This document shows, one piece after another, positions 23,898-32,799 of a stretch of 64,000 bases of DNA. The stretch lies in NCBI GenBank assembly GCA_022844405.1, contig JALHLV010000004.1, forward strand, positions 122,543 through 186,542, written 5' to 3'. Source of the DNA: Sphingomonadales bacterium. GTDB taxonomy: Bacteria; Pseudomonadota; Alphaproteobacteria; SMXS01. Position 1 is the first letter of the stretch, and each line of letters begins with the position of its first letter. A program made the translations under genes and the position numbers. The notes beneath the pieces are model-generated. The model made no database searches, was not told where the DNA came from, and saw nothing but the letters and a program-made list of their open reading frames with translations.

Positions 23898-24986
23898 ATG
23901 AACGGACCCGTTCCGCGCCCCGGCGTGCTCGCCATCGAGCCGTACCAGGGCGGCAAGTCCAAGGACACCAGCTACGTCGGCAAGATGTCGTCGAACGAGG
24001 CCGCGCTCGGCCCCAGCCCGAAGGCCATCGAGGCCTATCGCAAGGCCGAAGCCGTCATCCACCGCTATCCCGACGGCGGCGCGCACCTGCTGCGCGAGGC
24101 CATCGCCCGCCGGCACGAGATCGAGGCGGGCCGCGTGGTCTGCGGCTGCGGCTCCGACGAGCTGCTGCAACTGCTCTGCCGCGGCTACGCCGGGCCGGGC
24201 GACGAGGTGGTCTACAGCGAGCATGGCTTCCTGATCTATCCCATCGCCGCCACCGCCTGCGGCGCGACGCCGGTCGCGTCGAAGGACGACGGCTACACCG
24301 TCTCGGTCGACTCCATGCTGAAGTGCGTCGGCGACCGGACGAAGCTCGTCTTCATCGCCAACCCCAACAACCCGACGGGCACCTACATCCCCCGCGCCGA
24401 ACTGGAGCGGCTGCATGCCGGCCTGCCCGAGCAAGTCGTGCTGGTGATCGACGCCGCCTATGCCGAGTTCGTCACCGACCCGGACTACGAGTCCGGGCAG
24501 GAGCTGGCGAGCTGGGCGCCCAACGTGGTGATGACCCGCACCTTCTCGAAGATCTACGGCCTCGCCGCCATGCGGGTGGGCTGGGCCTATGGCGCGCCCG
24601 CCATCATCGACGTGCTGAACCGCCTGCGCGGCCCGTTCAACGTGCCGGCGCCGGCGCAGGCCGCCGCGGTCGCCGCGCTCGAGGACCGCGAGTTCTTCGA
24701 CAAGGCCCGTGCCCACAACACCCGCTGGCGCGACTGGCTGTTCCAGCGCCTCGGCGGCCTCGGCCTGCACGTGGTGCCCAGTGCCGGCAATTTCCTGCTG
24801 ATCGATTTCGGCTCGGCGGCGGGCGCCCATGCCGCCGACGAATATCTGCGCGACAAGGGCTGGTACCTGCGCCGCATGGACAGCTACGGCTTCAAGGACC
24901 ATCTGCGCCTGACCGTGGGCACCGAGAACGAGAACCGGGGCGTCACCGACGTCCTCGCCGCGTTCATGGAGACCGCGCGTGTTTGA
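23898..24986 (+). CDS. hisC: Histidinol-phosphate/aromatic aminotransferase
   Basis: This 362-residue PLP-dependent fold-type I aminotransferase of the HisC family has the PLP lysine in TRTFSKIYGLAAMRVGW, plus ANPNNPTGTYI and DAAYAEF. HisC-family enzymes in a tyrosine cluster often transaminate prephenate or aromatic 2-oxo acids as well as imidazole-acetol phosphate. Between chorismate mutase (4 nt upstream) and tyrA (8-nt overlap), an aromatic role is at least as likely as histidine synthesis. I chose the ATG at 23898; the open frame upstream lies inside the mutase gene. Confidence 0.9.
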   Translation: MNGPVPRPGVLAIEPYQGGKSKDTSYVGKMSSNEAALGPSPKAIEAYRKAEAVIHRYPDGGAHLLREAIARRHEIEAGRVVCGCGSDELLQLLCRGYAGPGDEVVYSEHGFLIYPIAATACGATPVASKDDGYTVSVDSMLKCVGDRTKLVFIANPNNPTGTYIPRAELERLHAGLPEQVVLVIDAAYAEFVTDPDYESGQELASWAPNVVMTRTFSKIYGLAAMRVGWAYGAPAIIDVLNRLRGPFNVPAPAQAAAVAALEDREFFDKARAHNTRWRDWLFQRLGGLGLHVVPSAGNFLLIDFGSAAGAHAADEYLRDKGWYLRRMDSYGFKDHLRLTVGTENENRGVTDVLAAFMETARV

Positions 24987-25890
24987 CCGGCTCTGCCTGA
25001 TCGGCGTCGGCCTCATCGGCTCGTCGATCGCCCACCGGGCGCGCAGGGACGGCCTGGCGCGCGAGATCGTCGCCACCGCCCGCAGCCAGGCGACCCGCGA
25101 CACCGTCGCCCGGCTGAAGATTGCAGATAAGGTCTACGAAACCGCCGCCGAGGCGGTCTCGGGCGCCGACCTGGTCATCCTGTGCACGCCGCCGGGCGCC
25201 TTCGGCGCGGTGGCGAAGGAAATCGCGCCGCATCTGGCGCCGGGCGCCATCCTCACCGACGTGGGCTCGGTCAAGCAGGCGGTGGTTGATGACGTCGGCC
25301 CGCACGTGCCGCCGGGCGTGCATTTCGTGCCCGGCCATCCGGTGGCGGGCACCGAGAATTCCGGCCCCGAATCCGGCTTCCCCGAGCTGTTCGAGGGACG
25401 CTGGTGCATCCTTACGCCGCCCCAGGGCGGCGATCCGGCCGCCACGGAGAAACTGGCGCGGTTCTGGAAGGCGCTGGGCAGCAAGGTCGAGGTGATGGAC
25501 GCCCGCCACCACGACCTGGTGCTCGCCATCACCAGCCACGTGCCGCACCTGATCGCCTACAACATCGTCGGCACCGCCGCCGACCTGGAGGAGGTGACCC
25601 AGTCGGAAGTGATCAAGTTCTCCGCCGGCGGCTTCCGCGACTTCACCCGTATCGCCGCCTCGGACCCGACCATGTGGCGCGACATCTTCCTCGGCAACAA
25701 GGACGCCGTGCTGGAGATGCTGGGCAGGTTCACCGAAGACCTCACCGCCCTGCAGCGCGCCATCCGCTGGGGCGACGGTGACGCCCTGTTCAACCTGTTC
25801 ACCCGCACCCGGGCGATCCGCCGCGAGGTGATCGACGCCGGCCAGGAAACCCCGGCGCCGGACTTCGGCCGGCCGCACGGGAAGGGGTGA
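24979..25890 (+). CDS. tyrA: Prephenate/arogenate dehydrogenase
   Basis: TyrA oxidatively decarboxylates prephenate (to 4-hydroxyphenylpyruvate) or arogenate (to tyrosine) with NAD(P). The 303-residue protein opens with the dinucleotide-binding motif LIGVGLIGSSIA. The PGHPVAGTENSGPESG and ITSHVPHLIAYNIVGTA segments carry the active-site His residues. The start is the GTG at 24979-24981, overlapping hisC by 8 nt. No regulatory ACT domain is attached. With the mutase and aminotransferase it forms a tyrosine branch operon. Confidence 0.94.
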   Translation: MFDRLCLIGVGLIGSSIAHRARRDGLAREIVATARSQATRDTVARLKIADKVYETAAEAVSGADLVILCTPPGAFGAVAKEIAPHLAPGAILTDVGSVKQAVVDDVGPHVPPGVHFVPGHPVAGTENSGPESGFPELFEGRWCILTPPQGGDPAATEKLARFWKALGSKVEVMDARHHDLVLAITSHVPHLIAYNIVGTAADLEEVTQSEVIKFSAGGFRDFTRIAASDPTMWRDIFLGNKDAVLEMLGRFTEDLTALQRAIRWGDGDALFNLFTRTRAIRREVIDAGQETPAPDFGRPHGKG

Positions 25891-26074
25891 GCCTGAGATA
25901 GTTCAGTGGTTTCGGTGACGCCTTACCAAATGCCCGGCACTGCCCCGCGCGCGCCCCTCCTAATGGCTTATTGACCGCACCATCATCGAAGTTCGCACGC
26001 GTCGATGAATGTGCCGGCAACTTTCCCGCTGCATGAGCGTTACCAAGGCGCAAACAACAAAAGTGGAGATGCAA

Positions 26075-26353
26075 ATGTCCCGCAATGTGTGGATAGGCTT
26101 GGCGGCGGCTGTCGTGATTATCGTCGGCGTGCTCTTCGCCACCGGGTTCTGGAGCGCCGACGTCAAGGATGCGGGCGAGCTCCCCGAAGTGAACATCTCG
26201 GCCGAGCCGGGCCGCGCCCCCGACGTGGATATGGACTCAAAGAAGCTCGAGGTCGGCACCGAGGAACGGACGGTCGAGGTGCCCAAGGTCGAGACCGAAG
26301 AAAAGGTCATCGATGTCCCGGTCGTGGGCGTCAGCGAAGGCAAGAAAGACTAA
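26075..26353 (+). CDS. Small membrane-anchored acidic protein, unknown function
   Basis: I do not recognise this 92-residue protein. One N-terminal transmembrane helix (NVWIGLAAAVVIIVGVLFAT) is followed by a hydrophilic tail rich in Glu, Val and Lys, with a loose repeat (ERTVEVPKV, EKVIDVPVV). The orientation suggests a single-pass inner membrane protein with a periplasmic tail. I start at the ATG at 26075, 6 nt after GGAG; an ATG at 26069 is also possible. A terminator follows 25 nt after the stop, so it is probably a one-gene transcript, which supports a real gene. Confidence 0.7.
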   Translation: MSRNVWIGLAAAVVIIVGVLFATGFWSADVKDAGELPEVNISAEPGRAPDVDMDSKKLEVGTEERTVEVPKVETEEKVIDVPVVGVSEGKKD

Positions 26354-26378
26354 GCGCGGCAGCGCACGAACTCACAGG

Positions 26379-26410
26379 CGCCCGCGGGCTTAATGGCTCG
26401 CGGGCGTTTT
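26379..26410 (+). terminator. Rho-independent terminator after the small membrane protein gene
   Basis: CGCCCGCGGGC (26379-26389) pairs with GCTCGCGGGCG (26396-26406) around a short loop, followed by TTTT. The stem has one mismatch. It lies between converging genes and could serve both. Confidence 0.75.
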
Positions 26411-26422
26411 CGCATCCGGCGT

Positions 26423-26914
26423 TCAGATCATCAGCGCGGCCACGAACAGCGCCGATGCGACCGCGCTGGCGGCGGTCCGCACCGTGTTCCACGCCGTCCA
26501 CACTGTCAGGTAACGCGCCCACAACGCGCCTTCCTGCTCCGGCGTGACGCGGGCGAGAGCGTTGTTGAGGGGCACGTTGAACGCCATGGTCGTCCCGAAG
26601 CACCCGATCACGTAGAGCAGGCTGCCGGCGAGCACCAGCTTCCCCGCCAGCCCGTCCAGCACCGGCAGTGACAATCCAGCCACCACCACGCACGCCAGCG
26701 CTGTGCCCATGAACGCCAGCATGAACACCGGGTTGATGACCGCCACGTTGATCGACTTCATCGCCGCCGCGCCGTCCGCCGGCGGCAAGCGGCCCAGCGC
26801 CCGCATGATGAAGGACGAGAAGCCGTAGAAGATGCCGCCGACGGTGCCGCTGCCCATGGCGGCGACGAAGGCGAGGATGGTGAAGGCGCGGTCGCCCAGT
26901 CCGGCTGTTTCCAT
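26423..26914 (-). CDS. DUF1772/anthrone oxygenase-like membrane protein
   Basis: This 163-residue protein with four hydrophobic segments matches the DUF1772 pattern: an N-terminal helix with GTVGGIFYGFSSFIMRAL, the NPVFMLAFMGTALACVVV helix and the hallmark FNVPLNNALARV near residue 125, then a final helix after WTAWNTVRT. Some family members are anthrone oxygenases, but most are uncharacterised. I start at METAGLGDRAF (ATG at 26912-26914); 58 further open codons upstream look unlike protein. It is divergent from the MFS gene at 27087. Confidence 0.78.
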   Translation of the reverse strand: METAGLGDRAFTILAFVAAMGSGTVGGIFYGFSSFIMRALGRLPPADGAAAMKSINVAVINPVFMLAFMGTALACVVVAGLSLPVLDGLAGKLVLAGSLLYVIGCFGTTMAFNVPLNNALARVTPEQEGALWARYLTVWTAWNTVRTAASAVASALFVAALMI

Positions 26915-27086
26915 GGCCAGGATATCCCTATCGGTTCGCGTGGTGTCGGCTCCGCCCGCCGCAACGACGATACCGGTCGCGTGGCGCATGGCAAGCGCGT
27001 CGATTTTCAGCGCACATGCAGGGAAAGCGGGTTTACGTCGCCGGTGAACGGGCCGAGACTGCGACCAGGGAAGTCGGGGAAATCGC

Positions 27087-28340
27087 ATGCGTTGGTACTA
27101 TGGCTGGAACGTGCTCGCGGTCGGGGTGCTGTTCCAGGCGCTGATCGTCGGCATCTGCTTCACCTGCTTCACCTTCTGGGTCAATCCGTGGGTCGAGGAG
27201 TTCGGCGTCGGCCGGGCGGACGTGATGATCGCGGTCGCCGCGTCGACCATCGGCACCGGCGTGATGATGCCCTTCGCCGGCCGGCTGATGGAGCGCATTC
27301 CCATTCGGGTGCTGGTCTGCACCGGCACCATCGTCCTCGCCATCGGCGTGGTGCTGATCTCCAAGGCCACGGCGCTGTGGCAGATCATCGCGCTCTACGC
27401 CACGCTGATCGCCTTCGGTTACGCGTTCGCCGCGACGCTGGCCGGACAGACGCTGGCGGTACGCTGGTTCCCGTCGCGCATCGGCTTCGCCGTCGGCATC
27501 GTGTCGCAGGGCTCGTCGCTGGGCGGCGTGATCATGCCGCCGCTCTGCACCTTCCTGCTGGGGCTTTATGGCTGGCGCGACGCCAACATGATTCTGGCCG
27601 GCCTCGTCGTGGTGATCGTGCTGCCGGCGGTGTGGCTGTTCGCCCGCTTTCCCCGGGAAGGGGAACTGGAGACGCCGCGGGCCAGCAGGCAGGCCGTCCC
27701 GGTGGCGACGGCGCCGCGAGGCGAGTGGACGACGGCGCGCGTCATGAAGGACCGGATTTTCTGGATCCTCGGCGTCACCTTCCTGTGCCCGGCCATCAGC
27801 TATTACGCGTTCCAGCAGAATCTCGCGCCGTTCTCGGCGGAACTGGGATTCCAGCCCCAGGCGGCGGCCGCGCTCGTCTCGGTGTTCTCCGCCGCCACCA
27901 TCGGCGGCCGCTTCCTGTTCGGCATGATGGCCGACCGGATCGATCCGCGCATCCCGTACTGGATCGCGTCCGCCTGCATCGGCCTGTCGCTGGTGGTGAC
28001 GCCGTTGCATCCCGGCTTTCCCGTCATGCTGGGCGCCGCCGCGCTGATCGGCCTGGGATCGAGCGGCCTGATGCCGGTGGTCTGCGTGATGGTGGGGCAG
28101 AACTACGGTTCCGCCGCGTTCGGGCGGGTGATGGGGCTGGTGATTCCGTTCTTCTCGCTGGCGGCGGCGGCCGGCCCGGTGCTGTCGGGTGCGGTGCGCG
28201 ACGGGACGGGCAGCTACGTCTATGCCTTCGTGATCTACCTGCCCACCATGGCCGCGGCGGCGTTCGCCATGCTGGTGATGATGCGCGGCACCGCCGGCTC
28301 CGCGGTGCCTGCCGACGGACAGGCGAAGGCGGCTGTGTAG
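27087..28340 (+). CDS. MFS transporter (oxalate/formate antiporter-like)
   Basis: This 417-residue protein has twelve predicted helices. It begins RWYYGWNVLAVGVLFQAL, the 'WYYGW' start common in the OFA-like and monocarboxylate MFS groups. The loop FAGRLMERIPIRVLVC matches the MFS signature after helix 2, and GRFLFGMMADRIDPRI is its copy in the second half. It stands alone between divergent and convergent neighbours. The substrate is probably a small carboxylate, but this is inference from the family. Confidence 0.88.
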   Translation: MRWYYGWNVLAVGVLFQALIVGICFTCFTFWVNPWVEEFGVGRADVMIAVAASTIGTGVMMPFAGRLMERIPIRVLVCTGTIVLAIGVVLISKATALWQIIALYATLIAFGYAFAATLAGQTLAVRWFPSRIGFAVGIVSQGSSLGGVIMPPLCTFLLGLYGWRDANMILAGLVVVIVLPAVWLFARFPREGELETPRASRQAVPVATAPRGEWTTARVMKDRIFWILGVTFLCPAISYYAFQQNLAPFSAELGFQPQAAAALVSVFSAATIGGRFLFGMMADRIDPRIPYWIASACIGLSLVVTPLHPGFPVMLGAAALIGLGSSGLMPVVCVMVGQNYGSAAFGRVMGLVIPFFSLAAAAGPVLSGAVRDGTGSYVYAFVIYLPTMAAAAFAMLVMMRGTAGSAVPADGQAKAAV

Positions 28341-28383
28341 AGCGGCCTCGCTTTGCCCATAGGGCGTCTTTGGCGGCCGCGGG

Positions 28384-28731
28384 CTACAGGATTTCCAGCA
28401 CCGATTCAGGCGGGCGGCCGATGCGCGCGCCGCCACCTGCCAGCACGATGGGCCGTTCGATCAGCACCGGGTTGTCCACCATGGCCTCGATCAGTTGCGC
28501 GCGGGTCAGCGCCGGGTTGTCCAGCGACAGCTCCTTGTAGGGCGGCTCCTGCCGGCGCATGGCCTCGCGCGGCTCCTTGCCGAGCTTCTTCAGGACCGCA
28601 TCCAGTTCGGCCGCCGATGGCGGCGTCTTCAGATACTCGATCACCTCCGGGTCGAGGCCCCGCTGGCGCAGCAGCGCCAGGGTCTCGCGCGACTTGGTGC
28701 AGCGCGGGTTGTGATAGATGGTCGCTTTCAT
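28384..28731 (-). CDS. arsC: ArsC-family (thioredoxin-fold) arsenate reductase-like protein
   Basis: This 115-residue glutaredoxin-type ArsC protein has the active-site Cys11 in HNPRCTKSRETLALL and the C-terminal substrate loop LIERPIVLAGG. Family members reduce arsenate with glutathione/glutaredoxin. No arsR, arsB or acr3 gene is nearby, so it may be a general ArsC/YffB-type protein rather than part of an ars operon. I start at MKATIYHNP (28729-28731); the frame upstream is spurious. It is divergent from the bfd promoter. Confidence 0.88.
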   Translation of the reverse strand: MKATIYHNPRCTKSRETLALLRQRGLDPEVIEYLKTPPSAAELDAVLKKLGKEPREAMRRQEPPYKELSLDNPALTRAQLIEAMVDNPVLIERPIVLAGGGARIGRPPESVLEIL

Positions 28732-28817
28732 GGCCGGTTCCCTGTTGTCAGCCCTTCTTAAGACCACGCCGCACGGGCGCGTGCAAGCGACGCAGTTGAG
28801 ATTCACTATCACCGTAA

Positions 28818-28847
28818 TTGACACTCATTCGCAGTGCGCTATATACA
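28818..28847 (+). promoter_or_regulatory. bfd-bfr promoter with a possible Fur-type box
   Basis: TTGACA (28818-28823) and TATATA (28840-28845, 16-nt spacer) form a good sigma-70 promoter upstream of bfd. TGACACTCATTCGCA (28819-28833) overlaps it and matches 10 of the 14 defined positions of the 7-1-7 Fur consensus. Iron-dependent repression would suit bacterioferritin-associated ferredoxin. In alphaproteobacteria Irr or RirA could act instead. Confidence 0.5.
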
Positions 28848-28870
28848 GAAACATCAGGAGTGCGAATCGA

Positions 28871-29071
28871 ATGTACGTCTGCATCTGCAACGCCTTGCGC
28901 GAGAGCCAGCTCCGGGACCTGGCCGTGGAGTGTCCGGCCGCGTCCGCGGAAGAGATTTACGCCGTCCTCGGCGTCGATCCCGACTGCGGCACCTGCCTGT
29001 ATTACGCGCAGGACGTCATCGATGCGGAACGGGCCAAGCTCGCTGCTCCGGTGGAGCTTGTCTCCCTCTAA
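28871..29071 (+). CDS. bfd: Bacterioferritin-associated ferredoxin
   Basis: This 66-residue [2Fe-2S] protein has all four cluster ligands: Cys4 and Cys6 in YVCICN, and Cys39 and Cys42 in [10 protein letters not shown]. Bfd docks on bacterioferritin and reduces its core so that iron is released. The ATG at 28871 follows AGGAG by 10 nt; the open frame extends further upstream only by chance. bfr follows 101 nt downstream, a classic pairing. A promoter and a possible iron-responsive site lie directly upstream. Confidence 0.93.
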   Translation: MYVCICNALRESQLRDLAVECPAASAEEIYAVLGVDPDCGTCLYYAQDVIDAERAKLAAPVELVSL

Positions 29072-29172
29072 TCCGTCGTGCTGCCACGTTACTTTTTGAC
29101 CGTGGCGGGCAACGGACCTATTTTGATTCCCGAGCGTTCATCGTCGATGTCCGGCGGTCTCAGGAGGGTCTC

Positions 29173-29658
29173 ATGCAGGGCGACAAGAAGGTTATCCAGT
29201 TTCTCAATCAGGTCCTCAAGAACGAGCTCACCGCCGTCAACCAGTACTTTCTCCATGCCCGCATGCTGAAGAACTGGGGCCTGAACAAGCTCGGCGACTA
29301 CGAGTACGAGGAATCTCTCGACGAAATGAAGCATGCGGACAAGCTGATCAACCGCATCCTGTTCCTCGAAGGCCTGCCCAACCTGCAGGACCTCAACCGG
29401 CTGCGCATCGGCGAGAACGTCGCCGAGATTCTGAAGGCCGATCTCGACACCGAAATGGAAGCCTGCCCGCTGCTGCGCGACGCCATCGCCCATTGCGAGA
29501 CGGTGCGCGACTACATCTCGCGCGAATTGTTCGAGGACATCCTGGAGTCGGAGGAAGAGCACATCGACTTCCTCGAGACCCAGCTCGACCTGATCGAGAA
29601 GGTCGGCATCCAGAACTACACCCAGTCCCAGATGGGCGGCAGCGACGACGAGGGCTAA
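29173..29658 (+). CDS. bfr: Bacterioferritin
   Basis: Bacterioferritin stores iron in a 24-subunit heme-containing shell. The 161-residue protein has every ferroxidase ligand at the standard position: Glu18, Glu51, His54, Glu94, Glu127 and His130. Met52, the heme ligand, is also present. AGGAGGG lies 5 nt before the ATG at 29173. Its stop overlaps the convergent pyrD stop by 3 nt. It should work with bfd just upstream. Confidence 0.97.
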   Translation: MQGDKKVIQFLNQVLKNELTAVNQYFLHARMLKNWGLNKLGDYEYEESLDEMKHADKLINRILFLEGLPNLQDLNRLRIGENVAEILKADLDTEMEACPLLRDAIAHCETVRDYISRELFEDILESEEEHIDFLETQLDLIEKVGIQNYTQSQMGGSDDEG

Positions 29659-30722
29659 CCCTTCCCCACCGCTTCGGACACGTTGCCGAATCCGTCCCGC
29701 TTCACCAGCGCGCCGAGTTCGGCCTTGATCCGCTTCACCAGCCCCGGACCCTCATAGGCCAGCGCGGTATAGAGCTGCACCACGGACGCGCCGGCGCGGA
29801 TGCGGTCATAGGCGTCCCGCCCGGAAGCAATGCCGCCGACGCCGACCAACGGTATCTTTCCGCCGGTCAGCCGGTACATGGTCTTGAGGTTCTCCAGCGC
29901 CAGATGCCTGAGCGGCGCGCCCGACAGGCCGCCGGTCTCGCCTTTCAGACGGCTTCGCAGCGTGTCGGGCCGGCCGATGGTGGTGTTGCCGACGATCAGG
30001 CCGTCGATGCCGTGCTCCAGCGCCAGCGCGGCGACGTCCTCGCATTGCGGCGGGGTCAGGTCGGGCGCCAGCTTCACCAACAGCGGCGGTTTGCGCACCC
30101 CGCTCATCTGCTCGCGGGTGGCGATCAGCGCGTCGAGCAGGGGCTTCAGCGAATCGCGGGTCTGCAGCGCCCGCAAGCCCGGTGTGTTGGGCGACGAGAT
30201 GTTGATGGTGTAGTAGTCCCCCAGGCCCGAAAACCGTTTCAGGCCGTTGACATAGTCGCCGACCCAGTCGTCCGAGTCCTTGTTGGCGCCGATATTGATG
30301 CCGATCTTGCCCATGCGCGACGCCGCGCGCCGTTCCGACAGTCGGCGGGCGACGGCATCCGCGCCCTCGTTGGCGAAGCCGATCCGGTTGATCACCGCCT
30401 TGTCCTCGATCAGCCGGAAGATGCGCGGCTTCGGATTGCCGGCCTGCGGGCGCGGCGTGACCGTGCCGACCTCGACGAAGCCGAACCCCAGTCGCAGTAT
30501 GGCGTCCGGCACCTCGGCGTTCTTGTCGAAGCCAGCCGCGAGACCGATGGGGTTGGGCAGCCGGATGCCCAGGAAGGTGGTCTCCAGCTCGGGCGTCTCG
30601 GCGCTGTCGCTCCCCAGCAGGCCGGCCAGCGGCGAGCTCAGCAACCGCAGGGTCAGCCGGTGCGCCTTCTCGGCGTCGATCTTCATCAGGACCGGACGGA
30701 TCAGCCCGTAGGGATCACGCAT
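29655..30722 (-). CDS. pyrD: Dihydroorotate dehydrogenase (quinone), class 2
   Basis: PyrD oxidises dihydroorotate to orotate in pyrimidine synthesis and passes electrons to quinone at the inner membrane. The 355-residue length with the N-terminal helical quinone/membrane segment ([17 protein letters not shown]) marks class 2. FMN/substrate motifs include [40 protein letters not shown] (catalytic Ser) and [14 protein letters not shown] start at [10 protein letters not shown] (30720-30722), which overlaps the DUF952 gene by 8 nt. Confidence 0.95.
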   Translation of the reverse strand: MRDPYGLIRPVLMKIDAEKAHRLTLRLLSSPLAGLLGSDSAETPELETTFLGIRLPNPIGLAAGFDKNAEVPDAILRLGFGFVEVGTVTPRPQAGNPKPRIFRLIEDKAVINRIGFANEGADAVARRLSERRAASRMGKIGINIGANKDSDDWVGDYVNGLKRFSGLGDYYTINISSPNTPGLRALQTRDSLKPLLDALIATREQMSGVRKPPLLVKLAPDLTPPQCEDVAALALEHGIDGLIVGNTTIGRPDTLRSRLKGETGGLSGAPLRHLALENLKTMYRLTGGKIPLVGVGGIASGRDAYDRIRAGASVVQLYTALAYEGPGLVKRIKAELGALVKRDGFGNVSEAVGKG

Positions 30723-31071
30723 CGTCCAGTCTTTCCGGAAACAGGTGGCCCTCGCCGTCGCGCCACGGCAACGGATCGACGCGCAGGGCAGCTGCCGCGG
30801 GCAGCGGCGCATAGAGATGAGGGAACAGGGCGCCGCCGCGCGACGCCTCCCATTTCAGCGCGTCCGGTGGCAGGCGTGCCGTGTCGACCTGCACCAGCAC
30901 CAGATCGCGCTGGCCGGCGAAGTGCCTGGCGGCGGTTTCCCGCGCCTGGCCGGCGGTGGAGAAATGAATGAACCCGTCGGCCCGGTCGACGGCCGATCCG
31001 GCGTAGCTGCCGCTGTCCATGGCCAGCGCCCATTCGGCGCCTGGACAGATCTTGTAGACCAGTCGGTTCAT
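30715..31071 (-). CDS. DUF952 domain-containing protein
   Basis: This 118-residue protein of the DUF952 family begins with YKICPGAEW and has the hallmark DGFIHFSTAGQARETAARHF and WEASRGGALFPHLYAPLP segments. The fold is related to ADP-ribosyltransferase-like small proteins, but the function is unknown. It is translationally coupled to pyrD (8-nt overlap), a conserved alphaproteobacterial pairing. Confidence 0.85.
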   Translation of the reverse strand: MNRLVYKICPGAEWALAMDSGSYAGSAVDRADGFIHFSTAGQARETAARHFAGQRDLVLVQVDTARLPPDALKWEASRGGALFPHLYAPLPAAAALRVDPLPWRDGEGHLFPERLDDA

Positions 31072-31197
31072 GTCGCGGGCACGCTACCGCAACGGCGCGA
31101 AGCTGAACAGCGCGTTTCGGGTAACAGCCCACCCTCGAGGTGACGCCGATGGGAACAGGTCCGGGCGACGGTCAAGGGGAATGGCGAAAATCCGCCC

Positions 31198-32778
31198 CTA
31201 ATGCCTGAAATGCCGCATTCCCGTGAGCACCATCGCCAAACCCGCCGCATCGGCCGCGTCGATCACTTCCTGGTCGCGCATGGAGCCGCCGGGCTGGATC
31301 ACCGCGGTGGCGCCCGCCTCGGCGGCGGCGAGCAGGCCGTCGGCGAAGGGGAAGAAGGCGTCGGAGGCGACGACGGAACCCCGGGTGCGCGGCTCGGCAA
31401 GGCCCTCGGCCTCGGCCACGTCGATGGCCTTCCGCGCGGCGATGCGGGCTGAATCGATCCGGCTCATCTGGCCGGCGCCGACGCCCACCGTGGCGCCGCC
31501 CTTCACGTAGACGATGGTGTTCGACTTGACGTGCTTGCAGACGCGGAAGGCGAACAGCAGGTCGGTCAGTTCCTGTTCCGTCGGTGCACGTTTGGTCACC
31601 ACCTTCAGGCCGTCGCGGAAGATCCGGCCATTGTCGCGGGTCTGCAGCAGGTAGCCGCCCGCCACCGACTTGACCGCCATGCCGGGCGCGGCCGGATCGG
31701 GCAGGCCGCCCGCCAGCAGCAGCCGAAGGTTCTTCTTGCCGGCGATGATCGCGCGCGCCTCGTCGGTGGCGTCGGGGGCGATGATCACCTCGGTGAAGAT
31801 TTTCGCGATCTCGGCCGCGGTCTCGCCGTCGAGCGTGTCGTTGAGCGCGATGATGCCGCCGAAGGCGCTGACCGGATCGCAGGCGAGCGCCCGGCGATAG
31901 GCCTCGGCCATGGAGCCGGCCACAGCGACGCCGCAGGGATTGGCGTGCTTGACGATGACCACGGCGGGCTGCTCCGCCGGGTCGAACTCGGCCACCGCCT
32001 CATAGGCGGCGTCGGTGTCGTTGAGGTTGTTGTAGGAAAGCTCCTTGCCCTGAAGCTGGCGGGCGGACGCCACGCCCGGACGCTTGTCGCCGGAGATGTA
32101 GAAGGCCGCCTGCTGGTGCGGATTCTCGCCGTAGCGCAGGGCCTGGCGCCGCGTGCCGGCGATGGTCAGGCGCTCGGGGAAAATGTCGCCGAGCTGGCCG
32201 GCGAACCAGCCGGAGATGGCGCAATCGTATGACGCGGTGCGCGCATAGGCCCTGGCCGCCAGCCGCCGGCGCGTCGCCTCGGTGGTCGCGCCGCCATGGG
32301 CGGTCATGTCGTCGATCACCGCCTTGTAGTCGCCGGCCTCGACCACCACGGTCACGAATCTGTGGTTCTTGGCCGCCGAGCGGATCATCGCCGGGCCGCC
32401 GATGTCGATGTTCTCGATGCACTCGTCGAATTCGGCGCCCTTGGCGACGGTTTCCTCGAAGGGGTAGAGGTTGACCACCAGCAGATCGATGGCGCCGATG
32501 CCGTGCTGCGACATGGCGTCTGCGTGCTTGTCGCGCAGGCCGAGCAGGCCGCCATGCACCTTGGGATGCAGGGTCTTCACCCTGCCGTCCATCATCTCCG
32601 GGAAGCCCGTATACTCCGCCACCTCGCGGACCGGAATGCCATTGTCCGCCAGCAGTTTGGCCGAGCCGCCGGTCGACAGGATCTCGACGCCGTGGCCGGC
32701 GAGGAACCGGCCCAGCTCCACCAGCCCGGTCTTGTCGGAAACGGAAAGCAGCGCCCTGCGGATGGGTTGGTCGGTCAT
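31198..32778 (-). CDS. purH: Bifunctional AICAR formyltransferase/IMP cyclohydrolase
   Basis: PurH performs the last two steps of purine synthesis, formylating AICAR and closing the ring to IMP. The 526-residue length is standard. The N-terminal MGS-like cyclohydrolase domain ([35 protein letters not shown]) is followed by the formyltransferase domain, with the catalytic Lys-His in [15 protein letters not shown] and the later [17 protein letters not shown]. It is followed on the same strand by a 126-nt gap and the DUF952-pyrD pair. Confidence 0.97.
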   Translation of the reverse strand: MTDQPIRRALLSVSDKTGLVELGRFLAGHGVEILSTGGSAKLLADNGIPVREVAEYTGFPEMMDGRVKTLHPKVHGGLLGLRDKHADAMSQHGIGAIDLLVVNLYPFEETVAKGAEFDECIENIDIGGPAMIRSAAKNHRFVTVVVEAGDYKAVIDDMTAHGGATTEATRRRLAARAYARTASYDCAISGWFAGQLGDIFPERLTIAGTRRQALRYGENPHQQAAFYISGDKRPGVASARQLQGKELSYNNLNDTDAAYEAVAEFDPAEQPAVVIVKHANPCGVAVAGSMAEAYRRALACDPVSAFGGIIALNDTLDGETAAEIAKIFTEVIIAPDATDEARAIIAGKKNLRLLLAGGLPDPAAPGMAVKSVAGGYLLQTRDNGRIFRDGLKVVTKRAPTEQELTDLLFAFRVCKHVKSNTIVYVKGGATVGVGAGQMSRIDSARIAARKAIDVAEAEGLAEPRTRGSVVASDAFFPFADGLLAAAEAGATAVIQPGGSMRDQEVIDAADAAGLAMVLTGMRHFRH

Positions 32779-32799
32779 GATGGCCTTCTTGTTCTTGCG

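Noticed and set aside
28384..28731. Arsenic resistance operon
   Set aside because: Only the ArsC-like gene is present, with no arsR, arsB/acr3 or arsH nearby.
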